Of a stretch of DNA of 64,000 nucleotides, positions 8,198-17,193 are shown piece after piece. The notes under the pieces were generated by a model. That model worked only from the letters and a program-made list of their open reading frames with translations, made no database searches and had not been told where the DNA came from. This DNA is from an uncultured Oscillibacter sp. (GTDB lineage: Bacteria > Bacillota > Clostridia > Oscillospirales > Oscillospiraceae). Location of the stretch: the NCBI GenBank assembly GCA_910588005.1, contig CAJUQM010000009.1, positions 1-64,000 of the forward strand, in the 5' to 3' direction. A program made the position numbers and the translations under genes. The stretch's first letter is position 1, and every line of letters begins with the position of its first letter.

Positions 8198-9502
8198 TCA
8201 GGTTTTGGGCGTCAGTCGTTCTGCGCCGCCCATGTAGGGCCGCAGGACCTTTGGAATCAGCACAGTGCCGTCGGACTGGAGATTGTTCTCCAAAAAGGCG
8301 ATCAGCATTCTGGGCGGGGCCACGCAGGTGTTGTTCAGGGTGTGGCAGAGCTGGGTCTTGCCGCTCCCGTCCTTGTAGCGGATCCGGAGCCGCCGGGCCT
8401 GGGCGTCTCCCAGGTTGGAACAGGAGCAGACCTCGAAATACTTCTGCTGCCGGGGGGACCAGGCCTCGATGTCACAGGATTTCACCTTTAGATCCGCCAG
8501 ATCGCCGGAGCAGCACTCCAACTGCCGGACGGGGATATCCAGGGAGCGGAACAGCTCCACGGAGTATTGCCACAGTTTCTCGTACCAGTCCTGACTCTCC
8601 TCGGGCTTGCAGACCACGATCATCTCCTGCTTTTCAAACTGGTGGATGCGGTAGACGCCTCGCTCTTCAATGCCGTGGGCGCCCTTTTCCTTGCGGAAGC
8701 AGGGGGAGTAGGAGGTCAACGTCTGGGGTAATTTTTCGCTGGGTACAATCTGGTCGATGAACCGTCCGATCATGGAGTGCTCACTGGTGCCGATGAGGTA
8801 GAGGTCCTCTCCTTCGATCTTGTACATCATGCCGTCCATATCTGTTTGGCTCATGACGCCCTCCACCACGTTGCCGTGAATCATAAAGGGGGGGATGCAG
8901 TAGGTGAAGCCCTTGCCGATCATAAAATCCCGGCCGTAGGCCAGCACCGCCTCGTGGAGCCGGGCGATGTCGCCCAGGAGATAGTAAAAGCCGTTGCCGG
9001 AGACACGTCCGGCGGCGTCCAGGTCGATGCCGCCGAAGGACTCCATGATCTCCGTGTGGTAGGGGATGGGGAACTCCGGCGTCTTGGCCTCTCCGAAACG
9101 CTGAACCTCCACATTTTCGCTGTCGTCCTTGCCAATGGGCACAGAGGGATCAATGATCTGGGGAATTGCCAGAAGCCGCTTATGGAGTTCTGCCTCCAGC
9201 TCATCCTCCAGCTTTTCCAGCTCTGTCAGGCGGTCGGCCTGTTCTTTGACCTGCTGTTTGACTGCCTCGGCCTCCTGGAGCTTTGCGGGGTCTTTTTTGG
9301 CCTGGCCCATCAGCATGCCGACCTGTTTGGAGAGACTGTTCCGGGCGGAGCGCAGCTGATCCGCCTCGGCGATGGCGGCCCGGCGTCTGGCGTCCAGGTC
9401 GATGGCCTCGTCGACCAGGGGGAGCTTGGCGTCCTGAAATTTTTTCTTGATATTTTCCTTTACAAGTTCCGGGTTTTCCCGAATGAATTTCATGTCCAGC
9501 AT
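8198..9502 (-). CDS. serS: Seryl-tRNA synthetase
   Basis: 434-residue class II synthetase. It has an N-terminal coiled-coil arm (about residues 25-105) that grips the long variable arm of tRNA-Ser, motif 2 FRKEKGAHGIEERGVYRIHQ, and the SerRS segment YFEVCSCSNLGDAQARR. Motif 3 reads LNNTCVAPPRMLIAFLENN, unlike the common LNGSGLAVGRTLAAILEN form, which marks a divergent SerRS branch. The start is ATG 9502 behind GAGGTGA. No T-box is seen upstream; a perfect parS site lies there instead. Confidence 0.96.
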   Translation of the reverse strand: MLDMKFIRENPELVKENIKKKFQDAKLPLVDEAIDLDARRRAAIAEADQLRSARNSLSKQVGMLMGQAKKDPAKLQEAEAVKQQVKEQADRLTELEKLEDELEAELHKRLLAIPQIIDPSVPIGKDDSENVEVQRFGEAKTPEFPIPYHTEIMESFGGIDLDAAGRVSGNGFYYLLGDIARLHEAVLAYGRDFMIGKGFTYCIPPFMIHGNVVEGVMSQTDMDGMMYKIEGEDLYLIGTSEHSMIGRFIDQIVPSEKLPQTLTSYSPCFRKEKGAHGIEERGVYRIHQFEKQEMIVVCKPEESQDWYEKLWQYSVELFRSLDIPVRQLECCSGDLADLKVKSCDIEAWSPRQQKYFEVCSCSNLGDAQARRLRIRYKDGSGKTQLCHTLNNTCVAPPRMLIAFLENNLQSDGTVLIPKVLRPYMGGAERLTPKT

Positions 9503-9539
9503 GACGGATTCACCTCAAAATAAAATCAATGTCTTGTTG

Positions 9540-9555
9540 TGTTTCACGTGAAACA
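9540..9555. other. parS centromere site 1
   Basis: TGTTTCACGTGAAACA is an exact match to the 16-bp palindromic parS consensus bound by chromosomal ParB. It lies just upstream of serS and about 0.8 kb beyond the parB stop. Its perfection and the nearby parAB genes make function very likely. Confidence 0.96.
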
Positions 9556-9616
9556 TTGGATGCTCCGCGACCTTGTTTTGATCCCTTCCAGGATTGCTCT
9601 CTATCGAAAGGGACCC

Positions 9617-9781
9617 TAGAGTCTGTTTTAAAACGGGCGGAATGCCGGATTGGAACAGATTTTTCTGTTGGGCAAGGCGATTTGACGCGGGAATCCTGGC
9701 GGATTTCAAGTCAAATCAACGCGGTCCCGGCGGAAAAAGGCGCTCTAAGACGGCGTTTTGACGGTTTTAAAACAGACTCTA
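9617..9781. mobile_element. 165-bp MITE-like element with 18-bp perfect terminal inverted repeats
   Basis: TAGAGTCTGTTTTAAAAC at 9617-9634 is exactly complementary to 9764-9781. The 129 bp between the arms have no ORF and include further short dyads (CGATTTGAC with GTCAAATC). Each end begins with TA, as in elements that insert at TA dinucleotides. The right end overlaps the stop codon of the coiled-coil gene at 9779. No transposase is present, so any movement would need help in trans. Confidence 0.75.
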
Positions 9782-10348
9782 GTCCTTCCGGGCCTCCACG
9801 GCCTCTTTCAGCTCCTGGTAGCGGACAGAGGGGGCGGTGACATCAATGGAACCGCCGCCGTCAGGAAGCTCCGCCGCTAGATTCCCGTCCTCCATGGCCC
9901 GGATAATCTCCCGGCAGCCCTCGAAATCCTGGAGGAGATATTTCTGCTGCAAGGCATACAGATGATAATCTGCATTGCTTTTGCGGATGAGACCTGCGGT
10001 GTAGTCCTGCGCCTCCGATAAGGCCTGGTCCAGGGAATCGCGTTCTTCTTCGGCAGAGGAGAGAGCCTCCTCGGTGTCCGCCAGCTCTTTTTGAAGTTGA
10101 ATCACCTGATCCTGAAGATCCTGTACTTCCTGCATGGCGGTTACAGAACTCTGGAGGCGGCCCAACGCCTCTGTGTTGTTTCGCTGGTGGACCAGCAGGG
10201 AAAAGGCCATCAGTAAAAATGCTACAATAAACAATATAAGGATATAGACAATGACGGGTTTCTTCCTTCCGGTCTCAGGCTTTTTTTCTGTTTCCGGCAA
10301 AGAGGGGGAGGCAGGTATTCCCGGATCGCCGCGCCGCTCCAGCTTCAT
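9779..10348 (-). CDS. Membrane-anchored coiled-coil protein next to parB
   Basis: 189-residue protein of unknown function. A proline-rich cytoplasmic N-terminus is followed by one membrane helix (VIVYILILFIVAFLLMAFSLLV, about residues 32-53) and then a long coiled coil (about 60-120) rich in Leu, Gln and Glu. The ATG overlaps the parB stop by 4 bp, so it is translated with parB. Its stop codon (TAG) is supplied by the terminal repeat of the MITE-like element, so the native C-terminus may have been longer. The position suggests a membrane link to chromosome segregation, but that is inference only. Confidence 0.75.
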   Translation of the reverse strand: MKLERRGDPGIPASPSLPETEKKPETGRKKPVIVYILILFIVAFLLMAFSLLVHQRNNTEALGRLQSSVTAMQEVQDLQDQVIQLQKELADTEEALSSAEEERDSLDQALSEAQDYTAGLIRKSNADYHLYALQQKYLLQDFEGCREIIRAMEDGNLAAELPDGGGSIDVTAPSVRYQELKEAVEARKD

Positions 10349-11235
10349 GACTCCGGTCCTTTCTGTGCCTTGGTCACCCGCAGAAGGGCCAGCGCGTCCA
10401 AGAGGTCGTTCAGGTCGTCCAACCCGTAGTATTCCAGCTCAATACGGCCCTTTTTCCGCCCGGTGACGATTTTTACGCCCCGCCCCAGCCGGGAGGAGAG
10501 GTCCTTTTGGGCCTCGGCGGTATAGTCCACACCGGCGGGAACGGCGGCGGGAATCTCCTTTTTCTTGGCGGCCAGACGCTTTGCCAGGGCCTCTGTCTGC
10601 CGCACGGACAGACCGCCGGAGACCACAGCGGAGGCGGCGCTCTCCTGAGCGGCGGAGGAGAGCGGCAGCAGGGCGCGGGCATGACCGGCGGAGAGCTGGC
10701 CGTCCTCCACGAGCCTGCGTACTGCGGGCGTCAGCCCCAACAGCCGCAGGGCGTTGGCAACGGCGCTGCGGGATTTTCCCACCCGCTGGGCCGCCTCCTC
10801 CTGGGTCATGTGGTAATTCTCAATGAGAGACTGAAAACCGGCGGCCTCCTCCATGGGATTCAAGTCCTCACGCTGGAGGTTTTCGATCATGGCCAGTTCC
10901 GCGGCTTTCCGGTCGTCGGCCTCAATAACAATGGCGGGAACCTCGGCAAGGCCCGCCAGCCGGGCGGCCCGCCACCGCCGCTCACCGGCAATAATCTGAT
11001 AATAACCGGAGGAGAGCTTCCGCACCGTGAGGGGCTGAATAATCCCGTGCTCTCGGATTGAGTCCGCCAGCTCCGCCAGCGCCGCCTCGTCAAAGAGCTT
11101 ACGGGGCTGGGAAGAGCAGCTTTCCACCTGGGAGAGCGGCAGCGAGAGACTGCCGCTGGATTCGGTTTTTAACACATCGTCGCCCAATAGAGCGCCGAGA
11201 CCCCGGCCCAGGCCGGAGGGTTTTTTGGATGCCAT
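10345..11235 (-). CDS. parB: Chromosome partitioning protein ParB
   Basis: 296-residue CTP-dependent DNA clamp that loads at parS. The basic N-terminus (KKPSGLGRGLGALLGD) is the ParA-stimulating segment. GERRWRAARLAGL (about residues 84-96) is the nucleotide-binding motif, ENLQREDLNP follows, and the helix-turn-helix TQEEAAQRVGKSRSAVANAL (144-163) reads parS. The C-terminal dimer domain ends at about 290. The residues around the specificity positions (R156, A162) are of ParB rather than Noc type. It lies 23 bp after parA, and two perfect parS sites flank the locus. Confidence 0.97.
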   Translation of the reverse strand: MASKKPSGLGRGLGALLGDDVLKTESSGSLSLPLSQVESCSSQPRKLFDEAALAELADSIREHGIIQPLTVRKLSSGYYQIIAGERRWRAARLAGLAEVPAIVIEADDRKAAELAMIENLQREDLNPMEEAAGFQSLIENYHMTQEEAAQRVGKSRSAVANALRLLGLTPAVRRLVEDGQLSAGHARALLPLSSAAQESAASAVVSGGLSVRQTEALAKRLAAKKKEIPAAVPAGVDYTAEAQKDLSSRLGRGVKIVTGRKKGRIELEYYGLDDLNDLLDALALLRVTKAQKGPES

Positions 11236-11258
11236 GTAGTGCTCCTTTCAAACAGGAT

Positions 11259-12017
11259 CTAAGCGCCCTGCTTTTTCAAAAACTCCGCCGCCAGAGCTGC
11301 ATAGGACTCCGCACCCCGGGAGGAGCGGTCATAGGCGGTGATCGGCTTGCCGTGGCTGGGCGCCTCGGAGAGGCGGACGTTCCGGGGGATGACGGTGGCG
11401 TAGACCTTGCCGGGGAAGTAGTGCTTGACCTCCTCCGCAACCTGGAGAGAGAGGTTGGTCCGCCCGTCAAACATGGTTAAGAGCACGCCCTCCAGCTCCA
11501 GGCCGGGGTTCAGGGAGCGGCGGACGATACGCACGGTGTTCATCAGATCGCTGAGACCCTCCAAGGCAAAGTATTCCCCCTGTACCGGAACTAAGATAGC
11601 GTCGGCGGCGCAGAGAGCGTTTAAGGTCAGCAGCTCCAGGGAGGGGGGACAGTCGATAAACAGATAGTCATAGGATTCGCTGACCTGAGAGAGGGCGTCC
11701 TTCAGCAAAAACTCCCGCCGCTCCATACCAATCAGCTCAATACCGGCGCCCGCCAAAGCCTTGTTGGAGGGGAGCACGTCACCGAATTTGGTATGTACCA
11801 GAGCGGCGCTGGCAGGAATTTCACCGATCAAAACATCGTAAATTCCCTTGGAGACCGTTTTATCCACCCCCATGCCGGAGGTTGAGTTGGCCTGGGGATC
11901 AAAGTCGCACAGCAGCACCTTTTTTCCAGATTCGATGAGGGCGGCAGCCAGATTGACACAGGTAGTGGTTTTGCCCACGCCGCCTTTTTGGTTGACAATT
12001 GCGATTATTTTTGCCAC
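11259..12017 (-). CDS. parA: Chromosome partitioning ATPase ParA (Soj)
   Basis: 252-residue P-loop ATPase working with ParB in origin segregation and initiation control. The deviant Walker A is QKGGVGKTTT (residues 10-19), the switch I region is DFDPQANSTSG, and Walker B is YDYLFIDCPPSL. The DNA-binding surface near the C-terminus includes RNVRLSEAPSHGKP. It is first in the parA-parB-coiled-coil operon. parS site 2 lies about 165 bp upstream, so ParB spreading could affect this promoter. Confidence 0.97.
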   Translation of the reverse strand: MAKIIAIVNQKGGVGKTTTCVNLAAALIESGKKVLLCDFDPQANSTSGMGVDKTVSKGIYDVLIGEIPASAALVHTKFGDVLPSNKALAGAGIELIGMERREFLLKDALSQVSESYDYLFIDCPPSLELLTLNALCAADAILVPVQGEYFALEGLSDLMNTVRIVRRSLNPGLELEGVLLTMFDGRTNLSLQVAEEVKHYFPGKVYATVIPRNVRLSEAPSHGKPITAYDRSSRGAESYAALAAEFLKKQGA

Positions 12018-12182
12018 AGAGGCACCTACTTTCCAAATGCCGGACAGATCCGAACCGGCTTCTATCCGCCAGCCGCAAATGAGCAGGCGGAGATTTATAC
12101 AAAAAGCATTATATCAGGGGAGTACACTGCTTGCAAGGTTAAAAATGTAAAATTTAAGAATTTTTAAGAACGAAAGGAAAAA

Positions 12183-12198
12183 TGTTTCACGTGAAACA
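12183..12198. other. parS centromere site 2
   Basis: Second exact TGTTTCACGTGAAACA, 2.6 kb from site 1, so the two sites bracket parA, parB and the coiled-coil gene. It lies between the GH13 terminator and the parA promoter region. Confidence 0.96.
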
Positions 12199-12199
12199 A

Positions 12200-12240
12200 A
12201 AAGAACAGCGGCCGCAAGTCCATGGGACCTCTGGCCGCTG
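12200..12240 (-). terminator. Intrinsic terminator of the GH13 gene
   Basis: Reading leftward, AGCGGCC and GGCCGCT arms (12233-12239 and 12207-12213) close a hairpin that is followed by GTTCTTTTTG. It lies directly after the GH13 stop and before parS site 2. Confidence 0.7.
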
Positions 12241-12293
12241 CCATCGTTTGGAACGATAATGGTTGGTCTCCCGCGGCCGCCGGCGAATCGGAC

Positions 12294-14159
12294 CTAACAC
12301 AGCAGCAGGCCGGCGTAGGGAGGGAGGAGCAGGTTCAGGGTCTCGTCTTCCGGAGCATAAGTCCTCTCTGTGAGCAGATCCGATGCTGTTCCAGACCAGG
12401 GAAGAGAGAAGGTCTGAGATTCCGGCGAGGCGTTGACGAGAGTCACCACGCGCCGGCCCTCCCAGATCCGGGCAAAGGCCAGGAGGGGACCGGAGGCGTG
12501 CAGCCATTGCAGGCCGCCTTTTTGCAAGGAGACCTGTTTCCGCCGCAGTCCGCCCAGTTTCCGGAACCAGGCCAGCAGATCCTGGTCTTCTCTGTCCCAG
12601 GGATAGGTTCCCCGGTTAAAGGGGTCCTCAAATCCCTGCATACCGGCCTCATCGCCATAGAGGATGGTGGGCGCACCGGGGAAGGTAAAGAGCACCAGGG
12701 CGGCCAGGCGCAGCAGGGCTGAACCCCGGGCAAGCTCAGCGGGGGAGAGGCGGTAGCCGGCCCGCGCCTCCCGGCTTTCCGGCAGAACATCCGCGCCCAG
12801 CACGGTTAAAATCCGCGGGGTATCGTGGGTGCCCAAAAAATTCATGGCGGAGGAGAAGGCCGAAGGAGGGTAATTTTCCCGCAGGGTCTCCATGGCCTCG
12901 CAAAACAGGGCGGCGTCTCCGTCCCGGAGATAGGCCAGCAGGGCCGAGCGGAAGGGGTAATTCATCACACTGTGAAGCTCCCGGCCCAGCAGATAGCGCC
13001 GCCGCTGGGAGTAGGCGATTTTGGTGCTGGCGTCCTCCCAGACCTCGCCCAGTAGAAAGGCATCCGGAAAATCCCGCTGCATAACGGCGCGGATTTTTTC
13101 AATGAACCAGTCCGGCAGCTCATCCGCCACATCCAACCGCCAGCCGGAGGCTCCGGCGCGGAGCCAATGGCGAATCACGGAATCCTCGCCCTCAATTACG
13201 TATTGGATATAGCTGGGACTGTCCTCACGGACGGCGGGCAGGGTGCGAATGCCCCACCAGGCGTCATAGTCCGCGGGCCAGGGATGAAAGGAGAACCAGT
13301 CCGCATAAGGACTGTCCAGACTTTGCGCGGCGCCCACCGTGGGATAAAAGCCGTCCACATTAAAATAGAGGCTTTGGGAACCGGTGTGATTAAAGACGCC
13401 GTCCAAAATCACCCGAATGCCCATCTCTCCGGCTTTGGAACAGAGAGTGCGGAAATCCTCCTCCGTACCCAGCATGGGGTCGATTTTGGAGTAGTCCGCC
13501 GTGTTGTAGCGGTGGTTGGAGGCGGACTCGAAAATCGGGCAGAGATAAAGCGTTGTTACGCCCAGGTCCGCCAAATAGGGGAGGCGGGAGGTAATACCGG
13601 CCAGAGAACCGCCGAAAAAATCCCGGTTCCGCACCTCACCGTCCGAGTCGGGCCGCCACTCCGGCGTGTCAGCCCAGTTCTCATGAACCCAGCGGCCGCC
13701 TACCATGCCGGTGCTGTCCGGAACGGAGAGACGGCAGAATCTGTCAGGAAAAATCTGGTAGGAGACACCCTCTCCAAACCATGGGGGCGTAGGAGTTTCT
13801 TCATATACGGTCAGCTGCCAGGGATCCACAAGACCGTCGCCCCGGTAACCGGAGCGGTCCAAAACGCAGCCGGAGCCGTCATCCCGCCAAAACCGAAAGT
13901 GGTACCAGATCAGATCAGGCTTCTCCGGAACGGAGAATTCTGCGGAAAAACAGGTTCGCTCTCCCTCAAGGGCGGTCCAGGCAAATTCCACCTGTTCCTC
14001 GTTTCCGGAAAATTCTCCGCGAAGAACAACCGCGCAGTGGGTAAAACCCTCGGAGGCCAGGGGACGGCAGCAAAGAGTTACGGTCCCGCCGCAGGACACG
14101 GCGCCGAAGGGCGTCTTACAGAGGCTGTGGCGGGAATCAAAAACAAACGGTTCGCTCAT
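12294..14159 (-). CDS. GH13 alpha-amylase-family hydrolase (neopullulanase/alpha-glucosidase-like)
   Basis: 621-residue cytoplasmic alpha-glucan hydrolase; no signal peptide is seen. An N-terminal beta-sandwich (about 1-120) precedes the TIM barrel. The four GH13 regions are DGVFNH (253-258), GWRLDVADE (339-347, nucleophile D343), GEVW (acid/base E372) and GTHDTPR (H445, D446). A C-terminal beta domain follows. The N-domain resembles cyclomaltodextrinase and neopullulanase enzymes, which take maltodextrin or cyclodextrin; the exact substrate is not readable. The gene stands alone between the parAB and mrdA-mre blocks with its own terminator. Confidence 0.9.
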   Translation of the reverse strand: MSEPFVFDSRHSLCKTPFGAVSCGGTVTLCCRPLASEGFTHCAVVLRGEFSGNEEQVEFAWTALEGERTCFSAEFSVPEKPDLIWYHFRFWRDDGSGCVLDRSGYRGDGLVDPWQLTVYEETPTPPWFGEGVSYQIFPDRFCRLSVPDSTGMVGGRWVHENWADTPEWRPDSDGEVRNRDFFGGSLAGITSRLPYLADLGVTTLYLCPIFESASNHRYNTADYSKIDPMLGTEEDFRTLCSKAGEMGIRVILDGVFNHTGSQSLYFNVDGFYPTVGAAQSLDSPYADWFSFHPWPADYDAWWGIRTLPAVREDSPSYIQYVIEGEDSVIRHWLRAGASGWRLDVADELPDWFIEKIRAVMQRDFPDAFLLGEVWEDASTKIAYSQRRRYLLGRELHSVMNYPFRSALLAYLRDGDAALFCEAMETLRENYPPSAFSSAMNFLGTHDTPRILTVLGADVLPESREARAGYRLSPAELARGSALLRLAALVLFTFPGAPTILYGDEAGMQGFEDPFNRGTYPWDREDQDLLAWFRKLGGLRRKQVSLQKGGLQWLHASGPLLAFARIWEGRRVVTLVNASPESQTFSLPWSGTASDLLTERTYAPEDETLNLLLPPYAGLLLC

Positions 14160-14328
14160 GAAAAAACTCCTCGATTTAAAATGGAAGGGGAAACCCGCGG
14201 GTGGGCAATCATTAAAATGTCAAAGTGCGAAAGGGAAGAGAGGGCAAATTCGTTTTAAGAGGGACAAGAGACGGCGGCGGAGGAAAAAATCCATCAATCC
14301 GTGGGGACTTGGCGGTTTTGCGGCGGGG

Positions 14329-16587
14329 TCAGGGAAGCAGGCGGTTTTCTCCGGTGATAACGGCCTCGGTCTCATCAACGGCAAAATAGGCGTTAATGAC
14401 GTTGACGGCGGTAGAGGCCAGCTGCGCGCCGGCGTTGCCCTGCTCAATCACCAGGGCCACGGCAATCTCCGGCTCCTCGTAGGGGGCGAAGCAGACGAAC
14501 GCGCCATTATTGGTGACGTCTGCGCCCAGCTGGGCGGTACCGGTTTTGGCGCCGGCGGAGACCACGCACTTGCTGAAATAGGGGGCCAGGGTGCTGGTGG
14601 TCAGGTTGTGCATGCCGGTTTTCACGGCGTCCAGCGTGCTCTCGCTGATTTCGATAACATTGGAGGGTTCCTGGTTGCCCGCCGCCACCACCTGGGAGTT
14701 GTCATAGGTCTTGGCGGTTTTTAGCAGGTGGGCGTCGTAGTGCTTGCCGCCGGAGACAAGGGTGGCCATATAGTTGGCGATTTGAAGAGGGGTAAAGAGG
14801 TTGTCGGACTGACCAATGGCGGCCTGGACGGTGTCGCCGCCATACCAAATCTCGCCCCGGGCCTCCTTCTCCTCCGGACCCGCCACCAGGCCGGGATCGT
14901 CACCGATCTCGATGCCGGTGCTCTTCCCAAAGCCAAAGGCGTCAGCATACGCTTCAATCTTCTCGATCCCCAGGCGGTAGCCCATCTCGTAGAAGAAGGT
15001 GTTGCAGGAGGCGGTGACGGCCTGGGTCACGTTGAGCCGCCCATGGCCGCCCCGGTTCCAGCAGTACCAGTTCCACTGCCGGGTACCCTCAACGATATCC
15101 GGATAGCGCCAGTAGCCGGGGTCCATAATCCGATCCTTCAGCGTCACCACGCCTTCCTCCAGGGCTGCCACGGCGATCATGGGCTTGTAGGTGGAGCCGG
15201 GGGGGTACCGGCCGGTGGTGGCACGGTTCACCAGGGGGAGTGATTCGTCGGTGTTCAGCTTGGCCCGGTAGGTGCTGTCCTGAATATAGGCGGCAAGATC
15301 GTACATGGGATAGGAGACCAGGGCCAGCACCTCACCGGTGCCGACTTTTACCACCGCCAGGCCGGCGCCCCGGGTAGTGTTGCCGTCTTTTTCGCTCATA
15401 GCGGAGACAGTGGCGGCCAGGGCTTCCTCCGCCGCTTGCTGGAATTTGAGGTCGATGGTCAGCTCCACGTTGTTGCCGGGTTTGGGGTCTTTGGTGTAGT
15501 ACTCGCCGGTGATCTTGCCGTCGCTGTTGACGGAGACCACCCGCCGTCCGTCGGTACCCCGGAGGTAGTCCTCAAAGGCGGCCTCCGCGCCGGAGCGGCC
15601 GATGGTGTCGTCACCGTTGTACCCCTTGGCCCGCAAGGCCTCCAGGTCATCCTCGGCATAGATGGGAGTTACCATGCCCAGAATGTGGGAGGCGGAGGAG
15701 GTCTCGATCTCCCGGGCATAGGAGCTGGTGACCTTGGCGCCGGAATAGCCGCCGTCATTGATCAGAGAGATAAATTCCACGCTAATGTCCTCCGCCAGAA
15801 TGTAGGCCACCGTGGTACCCAAATTGCGGAGATACAGTTCATATTGAATGCCCAACACCAGCCGGGCCTCCCCCAGGGAGAGGGAGGGAGAGAGCTGAAA
15901 ATCCTCCCGCATCCACTCCAGCAGGGTCTGGGGGGTGATGCCCGCGTCAATTAAAACGCGGGCGGTGAGATGCCGGACGGACAGCCGCTCCAGCAGGTCC
16001 TCGCCCAGTTTTTTCAAGCGGGCGGCCTCCTCCTCCGCCGTCAGTTCCCCCTCGGCTTCCGGAAGCTCCGGAAGGGGCGGGTCTTCCTCGCTCTGAGGGG
16101 CGACCGTCTCCGGATGCTGGAGAAGATAGGCCGTCAGGGCCTCTTTAGAGGGGTCCAGCGCCTTGAGGTAGGAGAGGAAGCGGCTTTTCAGTACGGTGTC
16201 GCCCAGCTGGTCCAAGGTATAGGTATAGGGCAGGCCCCGGGAGAGGGGAAGGTTTTCAATCCAGTTTACGCCATTAGCCTGACAGAGCTGGACCAGGCGC
16301 AGAATTGCCTCGTTCTGGTCCTCTCCTTCTTTCAGCAAAGTGGGGTCAAAGGTCAGGTTATACGTAGAGCGGTTAGACACCAGAGTTCGTCCGTTGCGGT
16401 CGGTGATGATGCCCCGGGAGGCCTCCACCGTTTCCGACCGGGCGATGGACCGGACGGATTGCGTGGCGTACTCCTGATGGTGAACGACCTGAACGCTGTA
16501 TAGAACGCCCAAATAAACCAGCAGGATAGCGGTCAAAAAGGCTCCAAGGATATAGAGGCGGAAATTGCGGGATTCTCGTTGATCCAA
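14329..16587 (-). CDS. mrdA: Penicillin-binding protein 2 (elongation transpeptidase)
   Basis: 752-residue class B PBP that crosslinks peptidoglycan for lateral growth. One N-terminal membrane helix (about 11-32) leads to a PBP dimerisation domain with a long acidic insertion (about 160-200). The transpeptidase motifs are all present: S465TYK, S527CN and K681TGT. The start is TTG 16587 behind AAGGAG. It is the last gene of mreC-mreD-mrdA, the elongasome block, and lies 72 bp after mreD. Confidence 0.95.
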   Translation of the reverse strand: MDQRESRNFRLYILGAFLTAILLVYLGVLYSVQVVHHQEYATQSVRSIARSETVEASRGIITDRNGRTLVSNRSTYNLTFDPTLLKEGEDQNEAILRLVQLCQANGVNWIENLPLSRGLPYTYTLDQLGDTVLKSRFLSYLKALDPSKEALTAYLLQHPETVAPQSEEDPPLPELPEAEGELTAEEEAARLKKLGEDLLERLSVRHLTARVLIDAGITPQTLLEWMREDFQLSPSLSLGEARLVLGIQYELYLRNLGTTVAYILAEDISVEFISLINDGGYSGAKVTSSYAREIETSSASHILGMVTPIYAEDDLEALRAKGYNGDDTIGRSGAEAAFEDYLRGTDGRRVVSVNSDGKITGEYYTKDPKPGNNVELTIDLKFQQAAEEALAATVSAMSEKDGNTTRGAGLAVVKVGTGEVLALVSYPMYDLAAYIQDSTYRAKLNTDESLPLVNRATTGRYPPGSTYKPMIAVAALEEGVVTLKDRIMDPGYWRYPDIVEGTRQWNWYCWNRGGHGRLNVTQAVTASCNTFFYEMGYRLGIEKIEAYADAFGFGKSTGIEIGDDPGLVAGPEEKEARGEIWYGGDTVQAAIGQSDNLFTPLQIANYMATLVSGGKHYDAHLLKTAKTYDNSQVVAAGNQEPSNVIEISESTLDAVKTGMHNLTTSTLAPYFSKCVVSAGAKTGTAQLGADVTNNGAFVCFAPYEEPEIAVALVIEQGNAGAQLASTAVNVINAYFAVDETEAVITGENRLLP

Positions 16588-16659
16588 AAGACCACTCCTT
16601 ATTTATAAAAGTATAGGCAGCCGATGGGGCGGTAAGGGCAGAAATGCCTGGGCGGCCGC

Positions 16660-17172
16660 TCAATCGTCGGGATGGGTGCGGCGGAATACGGCCCGAAACA
16701 GAAGAGAGACCGGAATTGCCAGCGGCGCCGTGACACAGAATTCCCGAAGAGCCAAAAAAGCGCCCGCCTCCCAGGCGGCCTTGCCACGGCTCCAGAGGAC
16801 AAAGCAGGCGAAGCTGTCCGTCAGCAAAAAGGCGATGGCCGTGGATGCCAGGGAGCAGAGAAAGCCTGCCCGCAGCAGACTGTGGGATAAAAGGGCGGCC
16901 AGAAGCCCCACAAGGGGAAACACCAGCGTATAAAAACAGGGGATCGGGGCGGGAAGAAGCAGGTCACAGACCACACCGACCGCCAGGGAGAAAATCGTGC
17001 CGGCGGTGGGCGATTCCCAAGTGGCGGGAATCGCCGCCAAGAGCGGGCAGATAAAGGGAATCACCCCCCAGAGGGTAAGCCGCTGGAGCAGGACACCCTG
17101 AACGGTCAGGCACAAAAGCGCGGCCGCGGCATAGAGCGACCATTTAAAAATTGTCTCATTCCGGGCCAGCAC
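16660..17172 (-). CDS. mreD: Rod-shape determining protein MreD
   Basis: 170-residue integral membrane protein with about five hydrophobic helices and no soluble domain. Sequence conservation in MreD is low, so the call rests mainly on size, hydrophobicity and its position between mreC and mrdA. The start is GTG 17172 behind GGAGGGG. It acts with MreC to activate the PBP2-RodA synthase. Confidence 0.9.
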   Translation of the reverse strand: MLARNETIFKWSLYAAAALLCLTVQGVLLQRLTLWGVIPFICPLLAAIPATWESPTAGTIFSLAVGVVCDLLLPAPIPCFYTLVFPLVGLLAALLSHSLLRAGFLCSLASTAIAFLLTDSFACFVLWSRGKAAWEAGAFLALREFCVTAPLAIPVSLLFRAVFRRTHPDD

Positions 17173-17193
17173 AGGCGGCTCCCCTCCTTTCCG

